Below the pieces are notes generated by a model. It was not told where the DNA came from. It was given only the letters and a program-made list of their open reading frames with translations, and did no database searches. Of a stretch of DNA of 64,000 nt, positions 1 to 12,900 are shown piece after piece. Origin of the DNA: Hydractinia symbiolongicarpus. Lineage: Eukaryota > Cnidaria > Hydrozoa > Anthoathecata > Hydractiniidae. The stretch covers positions 18,040,001-18,104,000 of the forward strand of contig NC_079879.1 in the NCBI RefSeq assembly GCF_029227915.1, read 5' to 3'. Position 1 is the stretch's first letter; every line of letters starts with the position of its first letter. The translations under genes and the position numbers were made by a program.

Positions 1-941
1 CAGATTGCATGCAAAGATTGAATCTACATACTAGTGCATTAAAATTGATAAACGGTTTTGATATTATGGAATTGATCATTGACCTAAAAACAATATGCTT
101 CAAAGTATTAAGTAGTCTCAGTTAAATTTAATGTCAAAGTTTAACTGTAACATGTTCAAGGACTTTTTGCATGATTGTGCAACCCACCAAACTCGATAAG
201 CAGTATATATGTTGGGTAGGTTAAGGTATATAGTTAGCTATGACTTATGCAATGATGTAGATTAGGCACATAGTTGGTGGTTTATGTACCATTAAAATGA
301 AATGACAGCTAGTTATACAGCATCTAATCTTGAACAACCAATATGAGTAAAAGTTGATGCTCATGGTCTCCACTCAATTTTTTTATGTCAGATTAAGTTT
401 CTTAATTTAACATATAATTTATGAATTTTAGCTAAAAAAGCTATGTCAAAATTTTATTCATGCTCATATTTTGTCACAATCTTCTCAAACTGCTTCGAGT
501 TACAATTTTTAACTGTTGTAGTAGCTATGAAACATAATGCAATAGCTACTAGAAAAGTCTCTTTTCTTAGCAGTTAATGTTGGGGGTATTTTATTGGGGG
601 GGTCATTCTAGTAATGCTTGCTGGCTGCAGACTTTAAATTTTGACACTGCCTTGGTGAAAGAGCTCCACATCTATTTGCACCACATGCCTATGATAAAAC
701 TTTCGGCAAGAGCCGGACGGTGAAAAACCACATGCAATGGCACCATTATTGCATCATGACGCCACCCCTATATCTGCCCCTGAAATTAATCTAAAGTGAT
801 TTTGATATATGCATTCATGATATTTTTTATGATTTCTTACATTCCTTTGTTTTGACATTATTGCAAAGCTGCACATGTTTTTGGAAATTAAGCCTCCCTC
901 CATGGGACTGTTAAGCATTGATTTTTTTTTTGTCTTTTCAG
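1..941. other. Upstream intron sequence, no exon found
   Basis: This AT-rich stretch precedes the first visible kinesin exon and ends in a polypyrimidine tract and AG at 940-941. I looked for the GQTGxG-coding part of the P-loop and for other motor motifs on the plus strand and found none, so it is probably all intron. Confidence 0.6.
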
Positions 942-3894
942 GCAAAACATACACACTGATGTCAAATGATGGAATGTCTGTCCGCATCATTTATCAATGT
1001 TTTAAAGTTGTCAATGCTGATATTAAACATAAATACACTGTAAGTATGGCTGTTATTGATATTATAAACTATTTTTTATGTTGAAATATTAACCAGAGAT
1101 CATCGCTGCCGACTACAATCTTATGCATATGATTTTATAATTTTTAGGTTACATGCTCATACTTGCAAATTTATCAAGAAAAACTATATGATTTGCTCAA
1201 TGAAACAAGAACTGTCGAATTATCATTAAGGGAACATCCTAAAACTGGTTAGTACTGTTTTATGTATGACATGTAACCTTTAGATGATTTTATTTATATT
1301 TATTAAATTCATTTGCATAGCTAACTTGCATTATGAATGTTGTTTTAATTTTTTTATGAAACATTTTTGAGCATATTTAATGATTGCCATTGCACAATTC
1401 AGTGTCTCTATGAATGTTTTAAAGCAAATTTCGTGCTTTGTGCAAAGGTTCACCTGTAATGAATTTTTATTTTTGTGCATTTTACTTTAAGTTATGTTAT
1501 TAAAATAAATAATATCTAGCATCAGTGGTCATATGTGTTTCTCTCCAGGTGTGTATATTGAAAATCTTACTGAGTACGTTGTTCATTCTCCAAAAGAAGT
1601 TCTAAATTTGTTGAAAGTTGGTAAGCGAAGACTGGTTTTCGCCGAAACGAAGATGAACAGAGCATCTAGCCGGTATGCAGTGTTTTGTCACAATACATGC
1701 TGTCCGGTATGCAGTGTTTTCTCACAATACATGCTGTCCGGTATGCAGTGTTTTGTCACAATACATGCTGTCCGGTATGCAGTGTTTTGTCACAATACAT
1801 GCTGTGGGAAAACGCTTTTAGCGTCATTGTTTGCTTGACTATAATTATCAACGTCACCACTGTGTAGTTCGAATACTAATAACAACTTGTAATTTTTAGC
1901 AATAAAAAAACTATAAAGTTTGTGTGTTGTAGAAAAACTTTATATATATTCCGTATTCGGTTATCAAATCCAATAAACAACAAATCTAAAAAATGTAGAC
2001 TCAATGGAGGAAATCGTTAATTTATTATGGAATGTCGTACGGGAATGATTCAATAGGTCATTTTTCGGATAAGAATTAACTTGGTTGTTCTTGCTTTGTT
2101 TAAAAGAGTTTTTTAGTTTTTTTACTTTGCTCACAATAAAAGGCATTTTATTAGGCAACTACAGTAACAATGTTATTGCGTTTCCATCTTTTTAATTCTT
2201 TCGTTCTTCATGGTCACATTAAAAAAATGTTCGGATAGGTAACTTACGTGATTTTTCAGAAAGTTGTAGTACCTACTTACGCATTATAAAATTCCTATGA
2301 AGGAGCTTCTAGTTTTCTATTTAAGCTTTTGCGTGTTAATAGTAACAAGATGACTGGCATATTTTATTTGATGAAGAATTATTTTTTAGATCACATGCAA
2401 TTTGCCAGCTGAAAATATTGAAGGAAAGAGTTGGCGCTGACAATACTTCACAAAGAAATTCACCGTGCTATGGGATAAAGACACCAGACTTTAGTGATGA
2501 AGAGGAATATTACGATAGCCATGATCAGCTCGGACATAGTATTGTAAGTAATTTTATCAGAAGCAATTTAACACTATTCAGTGCCGCGTTGGATAATCCA
2601 CAGGTTCGCCTGTCCTATATTTATTGTGTGTCTTGCTACTGTGGTTACCTTTTTGCGTGACAGACAACGTATACGTATTATAATATAGACTAGCTGGGGA
2701 CCTGGGGTCGAAATGTCGAGTTAAGCCACAAGTAACTTACCTGGGCTTAGTGCAAAGTACGGGTGAATCGTGTTGCACATGTTTTTAGGCGTAATATCCT
2801 TTTTAAAACTTTATCGCAACTTCAGTTTAAATAAAAACACCTGGTCCAGCTAAAAAAATCACTCAGAAAGTTTAATTTGTAGAATAAGTTTTCATGATAG
2901 TTATAAAAGGTGTACCTGCCTAACTGCATTTAGCATAGAAATTTTTGATTAAGAATTTTATTGAGGCCAACTGCAGTATGGCAACTTTCACTCTTTAGCC
3001 AGAGTTAGCTAGGTAGATAGCTACAATTCAACATGAAAATACATAATAATATAACAAACTGAATATAAACTTCAATAGGAAATAATAAAATAGAAATAAA
3101 TAAAGATAGCTTTAGATGTTGCCTCGAAGTAAGTCTATGTTCATAGCCAAAATCTTAAAATTGGTTTGTTTAAGATATAAACAATGGCTAGAAAACGTGA
3201 TAATATGTTCATCTTAACATGCTAAAACATAGAGAAAACAAATATTATAGAGATACAAAGTATATAGAAGAGAAAAAGGTCAAACGGAGACCTACAAACC
3301 TGACACCATCACTTCCAAACCAAAATGGCCTTTGTAGAATGAGCATGAGCGGTCAAAACAAAGTCAGTAAAACCATGTCACACTTGTTTTTTATGGCTCT
3401 TAAGCATAATTGGCAGTTGAGGTCATGGGGGTTCATATTTAAAATGGCGTATTTATGCATGGCTAGAGAACATGATGATATATTTATCTTAACACGTAAA
3501 AACATAGTGAAAATAAATATTCCTAAAAAACGCAGTATTTAGAAGAGAAAAAAAGGAGACCTGCAAACCTGACATCATCACTTCTAAACCAAAATGGTAT
3601 TTGTAGCATGTTTCCGTTTTTTCCGGGTCCTACCGTGATTCTGAAATTAAGCTATGCGCCGCTAGCACAAAATCCATAAAAATCGAGTTCTGGGGGAATT
3701 TTCTGAAATAAAGCTGCGACGAAACTCTTTTAAACAGAATACGCTATTATTAAAGAGATTTGAAATTAAGATTAATATTTTTTGAAATTTAAAAACGTAT
3801 GAGAACACAATGCTACAATTTTACATAATCACTTCACCTGTGTTTTTTTTTCAGGATGCTAGTTACCAATCTCTCATTGATGATAACGTATGCG

Positions 3895-3930
<36 letters not shown>

Positions 3931-6900
3931 TTATCATATATTTATTTTTATTTGTTTATATTTATATATTTCTATTTATTTATTAATATTTATATATTTC
4001 TATTTATTTCTATTTTTTTATTTATTTATTTCAATTTTTTTTTTTTTTTCTGACTTTGTGTGCTTGTTCTTACTGATGCATTGGTCGTCTTTTGTTTTGG
4101 ATAGGATGATGAAGACGTTCTTAGTAATGTTACTCAGTTAGAAGACGGTGTCACTTCTGTGAGAGGAAAGATATATATGTAAGATCGATTAATTGTATAT
4201 GTCTGTGCTATACTATTTTTGATTAAGATAATTTTATTTTCTCTTCGTATTTAGATGTGATTTGGCTGGTAGTGAAAGAATAAAGAAAACAAAAGCCTCT
4301 GGTGAACGTTTGCAAGAAGCTCAACACATAAATTCCTCTCTTCTCGAGCTTGGGTAAATACGGCTATTTGTGATTTTTTCCAAATTTTCTCTTAAGTGCT
4401 TTAGTGCAAATAATAGAATCTACATTTTTAAATTCTTTATTTTTTAAAACTTTTTATAGAAACGTTATCCAAGCTCTAGCTGATGGTAACAGGTCACACG
4501 TACCCTTTCGAAACTCGACATTAACTCGGCTTTTACAAGAAGGATTGTCTGGCAATTGCAAAACACGATTAGTGGTATGTTCTTTTTCATGCTTTTCTTT
4601 AAAATCGTTTAATGACTTTTTTAATGAATTAAATATCTTTTGGTCAACCCTTTTATCTTATCATTAAAAGCATTTTGTATAAACATGTTTTTCTTAGGTT
4701 TGCTGTGCTCCCACTGTTAGAGATGTTCATGAAACCAAATGTAGTTTGAATTTTGGTTCACGAGCTATGAAGATACAGGTCATGGCACACGTCAATTATG
4801 AAGTTGACTACAAAAAGTTGGCTGAAGCATTAGCAGCTAAACTTGAAACTCTTGGTAGACTACCTTCAAATTCATGATTTTGTAACAAAACACACCTTTT
4901 TGTAGGAAAGACATGTCTTGCTCTTTACCGTAAATGATCGATTATGTCCCCGGGGGCTTATTTGTCAAAATGGGTTTTGGGGGAGGGGGCTTATTCGGGA
5001 GGGGGTTAAATGGGAGGGGGGCTTATAAAATTATGCAAAAATCTAGTGTGCTAAAAACAAAGATTTTAATAAACACAACATATCTTTCTAAAAGTATAAT
5101 AGTAAAAACAAACACTAATCGATCTTAATATAATGGTTGGAAAGAGAAAAAGGGAAGTCGGGAATTTGACAGGGAGCAAGATATTCGGGGGTTATTCAGG
5201 AGTGGGGACTTAATCGATCATTTACGGTATGTACATTTTGTGTGTTTTTATTTTTTAGAACAAGATTGGGACATTCAGAAAAAAGATTATGAGAAGTTTA
5301 TTAAACAGTTAAAATCTGAGTTAGAAAATCGAAGACTAGCATCTCCAATGGTAAATTATTAAATTTTTTATGAGCGCTTGCGCCACCTGTTTCTGTTACA
5401 TTCTCCGATGATGAATTGTTATACTAGCAGTTGCACTATTGTTGTTATCAAACTTTGTTTAAGGAGACGTTTTAACTCAATAAGAAATATAGGTTTTGAA
5501 TTACAATTAAAAGAGATTAATTGGGTGGCAACAGTTTAAATTACGAATGATACTATTCACACTGGCTCAATAGCTTTCTATTTTTCCATGTGACTATTAT
5601 GGAGAATATGAATATTTTGATGCAGCGTTTCATTACCAAATGTATTAAAGTTGTCTTGCCTTAACAATAACAATCCTAACGTAGGTAAATGGCTGCCATT
5701 TTTTAAAGGACGATTGTTTTATGAACCAATGCAAGTTCAGGGTTTCTGTGAAACTTAAAGTAAGCTGTTGTTCGAATAAACCATTTCCCTTCTGTGTAAT
5801 GGCAAGAAAGTTATCTACGTTGTGTATAAATGGCGAGAGTTATATCGTTTTCACACATTTTTTAAAATACTTATTAATTTAAAAAGGAGTCGCTGCTTGC
5901 TGGATCTAAAAGTTCACTGAAGCAAGTCCAGTCATTGTTAATTATTGAGCTGATGACGTTGCAGTTATTTTACAACTTGCAAGAAAACGCAGAAAAGCAA
6001 ACTGAATCACCAAACGTTTTTGTACTTACGACAGCTAATCAAGAGTTGATGTTGCAAAGTGTGGAGGGCTTGCTCGAGGTTGGTGATTTGCCTCTCTTTT
6101 TTCTTTAATAAATAATCTCACAAATAGCCAGAAAAACGTCCAATAAGTGTGTCATGTCTGGAATTTTAATAGTGTCTAAAGAAGCATATAAACACATGCG
6201 ATTATGTTGTTTTATTTGTCAAATCATCCTTGTTCAGTAAAAAGGTTTTAGCTTTCACTGTTGTGCACGGTCAATCTCACGATATAGCAGGTACCTATGT
6301 ACCTACTTTATCGGACAAACTTTGTCGAATGAAGGTGATAAAATTTTGTCGAGGTGATAAAATGTTCTTAGAAATCATAATCACAAATTTCTCCAAAATC
6401 CAATGTAAAATAATATTTTTAAAACCATTCTTTTAGCTTGTGTAGCTAAGTTCTTTCGTGTTACGGTTACGCTTTCATAAACTACTTATAACAGATTAAT
6501 CACATATAATAATCTGCACCACGTAATAGTTACTATAAATTTAAAATTGGACTAAATTCCTTTGGATTACAAAATTTTTCCTGCAAAACGTTTTTTCGAT
6601 AAGATATATATCTAAGATATGTGTGGGACCTAGCTATAGTGGATACATTTTTCGGAATTAAAAAATCTCCTTAAAAACCTTACAAAGAATACTCGATTTG
6701 CTTGAGCGTTTAGAATTTGTAGTTACCTTATCGTGTCAAATTTTATTGCCCCAAATTTTTGTTATTGATTTGGAAATTGCGAGAAAACATTGTAATCAGG
6801 CAGTTAGCTAATAAAATGGAAGTCAGTGTAATGTTGGTGATATTTTAAAACTGCCAGAAACATAATCCTTATTTTAAAAATCTATAGCATAAGGTCATAA

Positions 6901-9900
6901 ACCTTGTCAATAGCATTAATGAGAACACTAAGTAGTCTGTTAACCCTTAGTTTATGTGCGAAAAAAAGATAGCTTAAGGGTCCATTTTGACACATTTAAG
7001 CTTTGTAAGGTTTTTTATATTTCGTCTAATAGGGTTAACAAATTAAAACATTTAGCTTTTCTAACAGGATATTCGTTGACTTAAATAAACGATTTATGTC
7101 TATGGACTTCAAGGAACAAAATTCACCCTCTTTCAAAAGTAAATCTTTCAAAAAAATCAAAATTCAGTAGGAAATTCGAACAAGTGGCTGATATTAAAAT
7201 GCCTTTAGTCAGACGCCCCTGGGAAGCTTAATCGAGAGGGGCTCTTACTTCAAAGAAATTAATAAAAGGTGGGCATTTTTTTTGAAAGAAGCACTAAATC
7301 TAAACTATCTACTGTGTTCACAGCGTAGGACTGGTATGCGCGTTAACTAATCTGTTAGCCGTTTAATGTTGTGTGAATTCTTTTAGTTGCTGTCTGATTA
7401 CATGCATGAACAACCCTCTTCACGGGCTAAAAATTACTCGAACATGTCGAGCAGTGGTAACTCTTCCGTAATCACTAGTCCTGATTATATTGAGCAAACT
7501 GGTTTGTCTGGTTACGATGTCCCATCCAAATTAGAACCAGTCGCTCGTTTTCTTGAGCATGCGCAAATAACTACAGCCAACGTTAAAAATAAATTGAGAA
7601 AGTTAACTCAATGCAGTGAAGATGAACAAGGTTCTAATGAACGATTTCGAGGCGTAATGAACTGTCTTGTGCGCTTGAAAGATACGATCAATCAGAACGC
7701 CGTCAGTTGTTTAAAAACAACTTTTAAGAAAGAACTTGATGGTAATATCTAATTTATTTGATTTTAAAAAAGTTTTAAATGGTGACAAAATGATTTATTA
7801 CGTTGTTTGTGTTTAGATGACCCGAAGGGAAGTCAAGATTTGAGTAGTTTACAAAATATTATAAAAAGACTAAATGAGAACAAAGGTATTTTCAATGTTT
7901 TTTGGGTAGCCTAAGTGTTCCTAACTTGTTCTTACCTTTTAACTAGTGAAAGCCTTACGTTCTTAAAGTTTAAACATACGCATACTTTTCACCCTTCGCA
8001 TGTGGTAACACTTTGCGTTGCTGTCAGAAACCAAGTTTCGAAATGTTTTTACGGTTTTTAATGAATCGTTTTTGTAATTTGATTTTAGAACTTTCAAATT
8101 TCGATTCGTTTGACGATGCCCAAGCTTTAGAAAGTTCTTTATATTATGTACTAATGGATAAAGGTTTGCTCAGTTGCATGATCCTTCTCAAAATACAAAC
8201 TGCGAGTTTATACCAGGCTTGTACCAGTCAGTCGCCGTCTGTTGAAACTTGTAGCCCTGACGTGAAACGTGTACTGAAAGAATTAGCAACGGAAAGATCT
8301 GAAAGAGATAAACTACAAGATACTGTATATAGTTTGCGCGAGGAGAAAGTCATATGCGATGAAAATTTAAAAGATATTGAGTTGGAACTAAAAACTGTGA
8401 GAGAGTTAAAGGACAATTTAGAAACCAAGTTACATGCTGTAGAGAATAAAAACGTAAAATATGAAGAGCAAATAACAAAAGCCAGAGCTGAACAATGTGA
8501 TCTGGAGAAACGATTGGCCGATATTGAAGCGCGAAAGGATGAACTAGAATCCAGTTTGAAAAACAGTGACAACAATAACGCTAGAAAAGAAAGGCTTATC
8601 GTGGACCTTAAAAACGAGAAGGTTGCATTGGACAGTTTAGTGTCAACGTTAAAGGAAGAAATTACCTTGTTGGAGAAAGAAAGAACACGTGATGTAGAAG
8701 AGAAAAGACAAATCGAAGAAGAACTTGAAGATGTGAGAGATCGAAATATTATTCTTGAAACTGAATGGTCGTGTTGCAGAGAAGAGAATGGTTTGCTAGA
8801 AAACGAATTGACAGGTACTACACTTTACTTTTTTTCACATTAACTGTTATCATTAAAATGTTTGTGTAACTACTTCGTACAAAACTTTGCAATTACTTTG
8901 TGCAATTACTTGGCTCATCTGCTAGATAAAGTCCTCACGAAAAATCTCAAACAAACCAAATACTTTAGAATTAGTTATAAAATTATAATAATCACAGACT
9001 TTTGTAAATAGACCTATTTCCATATCTATTTTCGTTCCGCGGAATATATATATCAAAATACCGAATAACATGAAAACGAGATTAGTTGTGCGCAAATTTT
9101 TAGTTTGTCTCAAAAGAGTATATAGACATGGTTTGTTTACTTTCAATATATTTGCAAAATAATTGTGTCATACAGATTGTTATTAACATTTGATGATAAT
9201 ATATGGGATAATACCATTCTGTTAAACATTGAGCCGTTCTAATAGTTTGTATTTTTGGTGTTTAAGTTTTAGCCGGCTTTAAATATGATGACATTAGCTA
9301 GTTGGCTGGCTAACTTGTTCCAAAAAAAAACGTGAAATTTCCAGCTGTTTACCAAAATTGGTGTTGTTGCTAGTATATTACCTGTCTCCGGTTATTGAGT
9401 GTACCATACTTTTCAAACAATATCTGTGAAAATAACATCCAGGCCTACTGACAGTGGTTTTAAAATAGTTGACCTTGTGGGTGTCTTACCGTTAGGGTTT
9501 AGTTTAGTTTTGGAAGTATTTATAATACATTTGTGATTTTACAAATACAATACTAATTTAACTTGGTGGGGTAAGTTGGTCCTTAATTTTCCCTGGAATG
9601 TTCTTGCTTATCTGTGTCACTTTTTTGATATATTGTCAAAAATAGGTGGTATATTTCGAAAAATGAAGATGTGCACCTTAATTATGTTTCTTTTTACCTT
9701 AATAACACTTAATAACACTCTCTTTGCAAGAAATATGTGTTTTTTCTACAAGCCACGTAAAAATCAGAAGACTAAATCTAGTAACAAAAATGACGTTGAA
9801 AAATGCGGCACTCGGCAACTTGCAGCGAGATATGAATCCTAGAGAAAACATTAGAGTTTTGTTATAAACACAAACCAAAAAAATTACGATTTAAATTGTT

Positions 9901-12900
9901 CGTCGTGCGATCGCAAATATTTCTCAGAGTTTTTCTCACTGTTGTCGCGATACCAACAAAATCACAGAGGAACTTTTTAAAGGTAAATTTATGAACGCAT
10001 CAATAAAACCCAATGTAAAAAATAAATGCTTTTTTTACCAAAAATAAATCTTTCTCATCCGTCAAGAAAAAACACGATAACCAACAACAATAAAAATGCA
10101 CTTTCTCAAACGATCAAGCAATCTCCATAAAAAAAATTTGGTCGTTTTGAAACATTTTTTGATGCATTGTCACTTCCCCGTTGATGACAAGTTTATATCC
10201 GCAAAATGTCCACTAAAAAATTTAATCATATCAATAAAGGAGAACAGAATAATAGTAATAATATATTTCTTTAAGCACCCACAAATGGTACATCTGTAAA
10301 AAAGTAGTTAGTTTTAAAAATTAAAAAAATATCAAAAAGTACAAAGTATAAAAGAAAAGAGTTCTATGTACAAGCTCCTCCAAAAATGTTTCGGTAATCG
10401 GTTTGACTTTCATTGAAATTCCAACATGTTGCAAACTAATGTAGTTTAAGTATTGCCTCGGCCACTTCACGTGATTTCCTTTGCGATTTTGTCGAGAATA
10501 AAAGGTTTCGCAAATTTATTTCACAACGTTGGCAGATAACAATCACATTCAAAAGAAATGATATTATATTTTGTGAAGAACATGACTGGCCAATAATAAT
10601 TTTGCGTGTGGACGTATTATGCAATAGGCGAATGAGAAATTGGAGCGTCTTTCGGTCGATCACGTTGCTAAACTCGAGATTTTAAATGTTGCAAGTAAGA
10701 TATTGCGACTAAATTTTGGAATGTTTAAGAAATACTTCAATGCTATTCTGCTTCGTAAGTTCGTCAAAAACACATCATCCATCCGATACATTTTCTTAAT
10801 CAGCATTTAAAGTTCTACACAACGGAGGCTAAGAAAACCAGATTTAAAAAAACAACCTTTCTTGCCACTTTGGTGCCGTCACCAAAACTCTTATATTTCT
10901 TTATATTTTTATTGATTTGCCACGGGCTTTTATCGACTGATATTTTATATTTAAGCATTGGAAGAAGACAAGACAATACTGGAAGTTGAATTGTTAAAGT
11001 ATCGAGATGACGTAAAAATGTTGGAAGAAGCTGTCTCTATGCTTGAAGCTCAATCGAAAGATTACAAACAGGACATTGTGAGTTTAAAAACAAAAGAGGA
11101 ACGTCTACTGGCAAGTGTGAGGGTGGAAAAAGAAAAATTTAACAAGGAAGTGAACACGTTGAGGCAAGAAATGTCTACTTTGCGGGTCGAACGACGTCGT
11201 TTCCAACGCGACATTTCAATATCTAGATCCGACAAATCGAATACGGAGAGAGCGTATAATGCTTTGAAAATACAGAAAGATTCTCTTCAAGACGACCTCT
11301 CTTCATACAAACAGGAAGAGAAACGACTTCAACGCGAAATCATGCTGTTGAAAAGTGATCGAACCAAATTAGAACGGGAGGTGAACAGTTTGAAAAATGA
11401 TAACATAAAACTTAAACAACAAATTGCACAGGCTGATAAAGTGAAGATGAACTTTAAGCTTTTGCAAAAAAATGAAGAGAAAATATTAAGTATGTTTAAT
11501 TTGGAAAAAGATAAATTAATTGAAAGCTTGTGCGCATTTAAAGAAAAGTATAATCGCATGGAGCAGGATTTTTCAAAAATTTGTGCTGAGAAAGAAAAAC
11601 TGTCTAAACAGCTTAAACGTTACGAGGAATCCACTAGTAGTGCTTCGACGGTGCGGCGTTCGCAAAGCCAACCTACAAGTGACATGAAGGTATTAACTCC
11701 TGAGAAAAGGTTAAAAGCCTCCTCCTCAGTTCAAGGCGCACTGGTTAGACGCAGCGTCCATTCTGGTGAGGTATCCGAAGTCGAAGGAAAAGTGCTTGAT
11801 TTGCAACGCAGGTTAGCTTTCTTTATGGCTGAAAAAGAAGACACCCAGAAAGAAATTATAACTACACGGGAGAGAAATGCGAAATTGACATCAGAAATCA
11901 AATGTTTAGAGGACGACACTGCTAAAATACAAGTGTTACTCAGTACTCTCACTAAAGAAAAAGAGTTGTTAGCTAGCGAACTTTCGCAGAATACTACATC
12001 AAGACAACTGTTAATAAAAGAACGGGACGAGTTAAAACAAGTGGTCGACTCCGCACAAGAAGTGACCACGCAGTTGCGCAATCAACTGGATAAAGTTTCC
12101 GAACAAAATCGAATTTTAGAAGTCGACCAAATGACAATAAAAGAAAGTGTAAAACTATTGCAAAGTGAAAGTGTAGTTTTGGCTGCAGAAAACCAACACA
12201 TTAAAACGGAATTCGAAACAGTTGATCGCGAATTGACTGCGACGCGGTCTGTTGTTCAAAACTTGAATTCAAAGTTAGGAGAGATGAACAAGAAATTGAA
12301 GGAAGCCGGAGAGAAAGAAAATACTCTCATAAAACAGGTTAACCTTGATTTTGTGTAACTGTTGTGATATTGTTTATTCATACTGACAAACAATTTTTTT
12401 TCACCAAACAAAGAAAGACGTCTATTTTCTCGTGCGCTTTATTTCATCACTAAATTTGGGTACTCGGGTAAACCTGGAAAATAGCTGTATAGTTAAATTC
12501 TTTTGTAGTAAAGCAAGTCAATAAATATTGAGGTGATGACAATACGTATAAAAGTACATTTCTCTACAAAAAAATTTTTAACAGCAAACTTGAACCTAAA
12601 TATAGGATATATAGAATATATAGAACCTAAATGATAAAATAGTGAAATTCTTTGAATTCCTTGTTTTTGATGTGCGTGTTTTTTCTCTGCTATGTTCCGT
12701 TTACATATTTGTTTAAAACAATCGTGAAACCTTGGTTAAAGACTCTTTCTTTTCTCAGGTGTCTCTTCTGGAAAATGAAAATTTGAGTTTAGTTGGTCAA
12801 GTTGGTGCATGTCAACAAGAAGAAGAGTTATTAGTTCATCAACTGCGAGGACTTAATCTACAATTCAACCATTTAGAAGCTACGTTGGAAAATGTGGTTA

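Larger units (their letters stand above)
942..4854 (+). other. Kinesin motor exons 1-9
   Basis: Exons read from GT-AG borders and phase: 942-1039, 1148-1247, 1549-1672, 2390-2543, 3855-3887, 4105-4178, 4255-4353, 4460-4574, 4698-4854. The first exon starts with the last two bases of a split Gly codon, so the exon carrying the start of the P-loop lies before position 1. Exon 5 is a 33-base microexon (11 codons, acidic). Exons 4 to 6 encode an acidic insertion between switch I and switch II. Switch I, switch II and the post-switch helix keep the catalytic consensus, so the motor should be an active ATPase. Confidence 0.88.

Noticed and set aside
3856-4141. Hydrophobic Ile/Phe/Tyr/Leu frames that look like a membrane protein
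   Set aside because: They are translations of TTTA repeats in a short intron.
8228-8575. Ser/Phe-rich minus-strand frame opposite the coiled coil
   Set aside because: Glu/Lys/Leu-rich coding on the plus strand yields Phe/Ser/Leu-rich open frames on the other strand; same for 11329-11559, 11731-12081 and 19258-19593.
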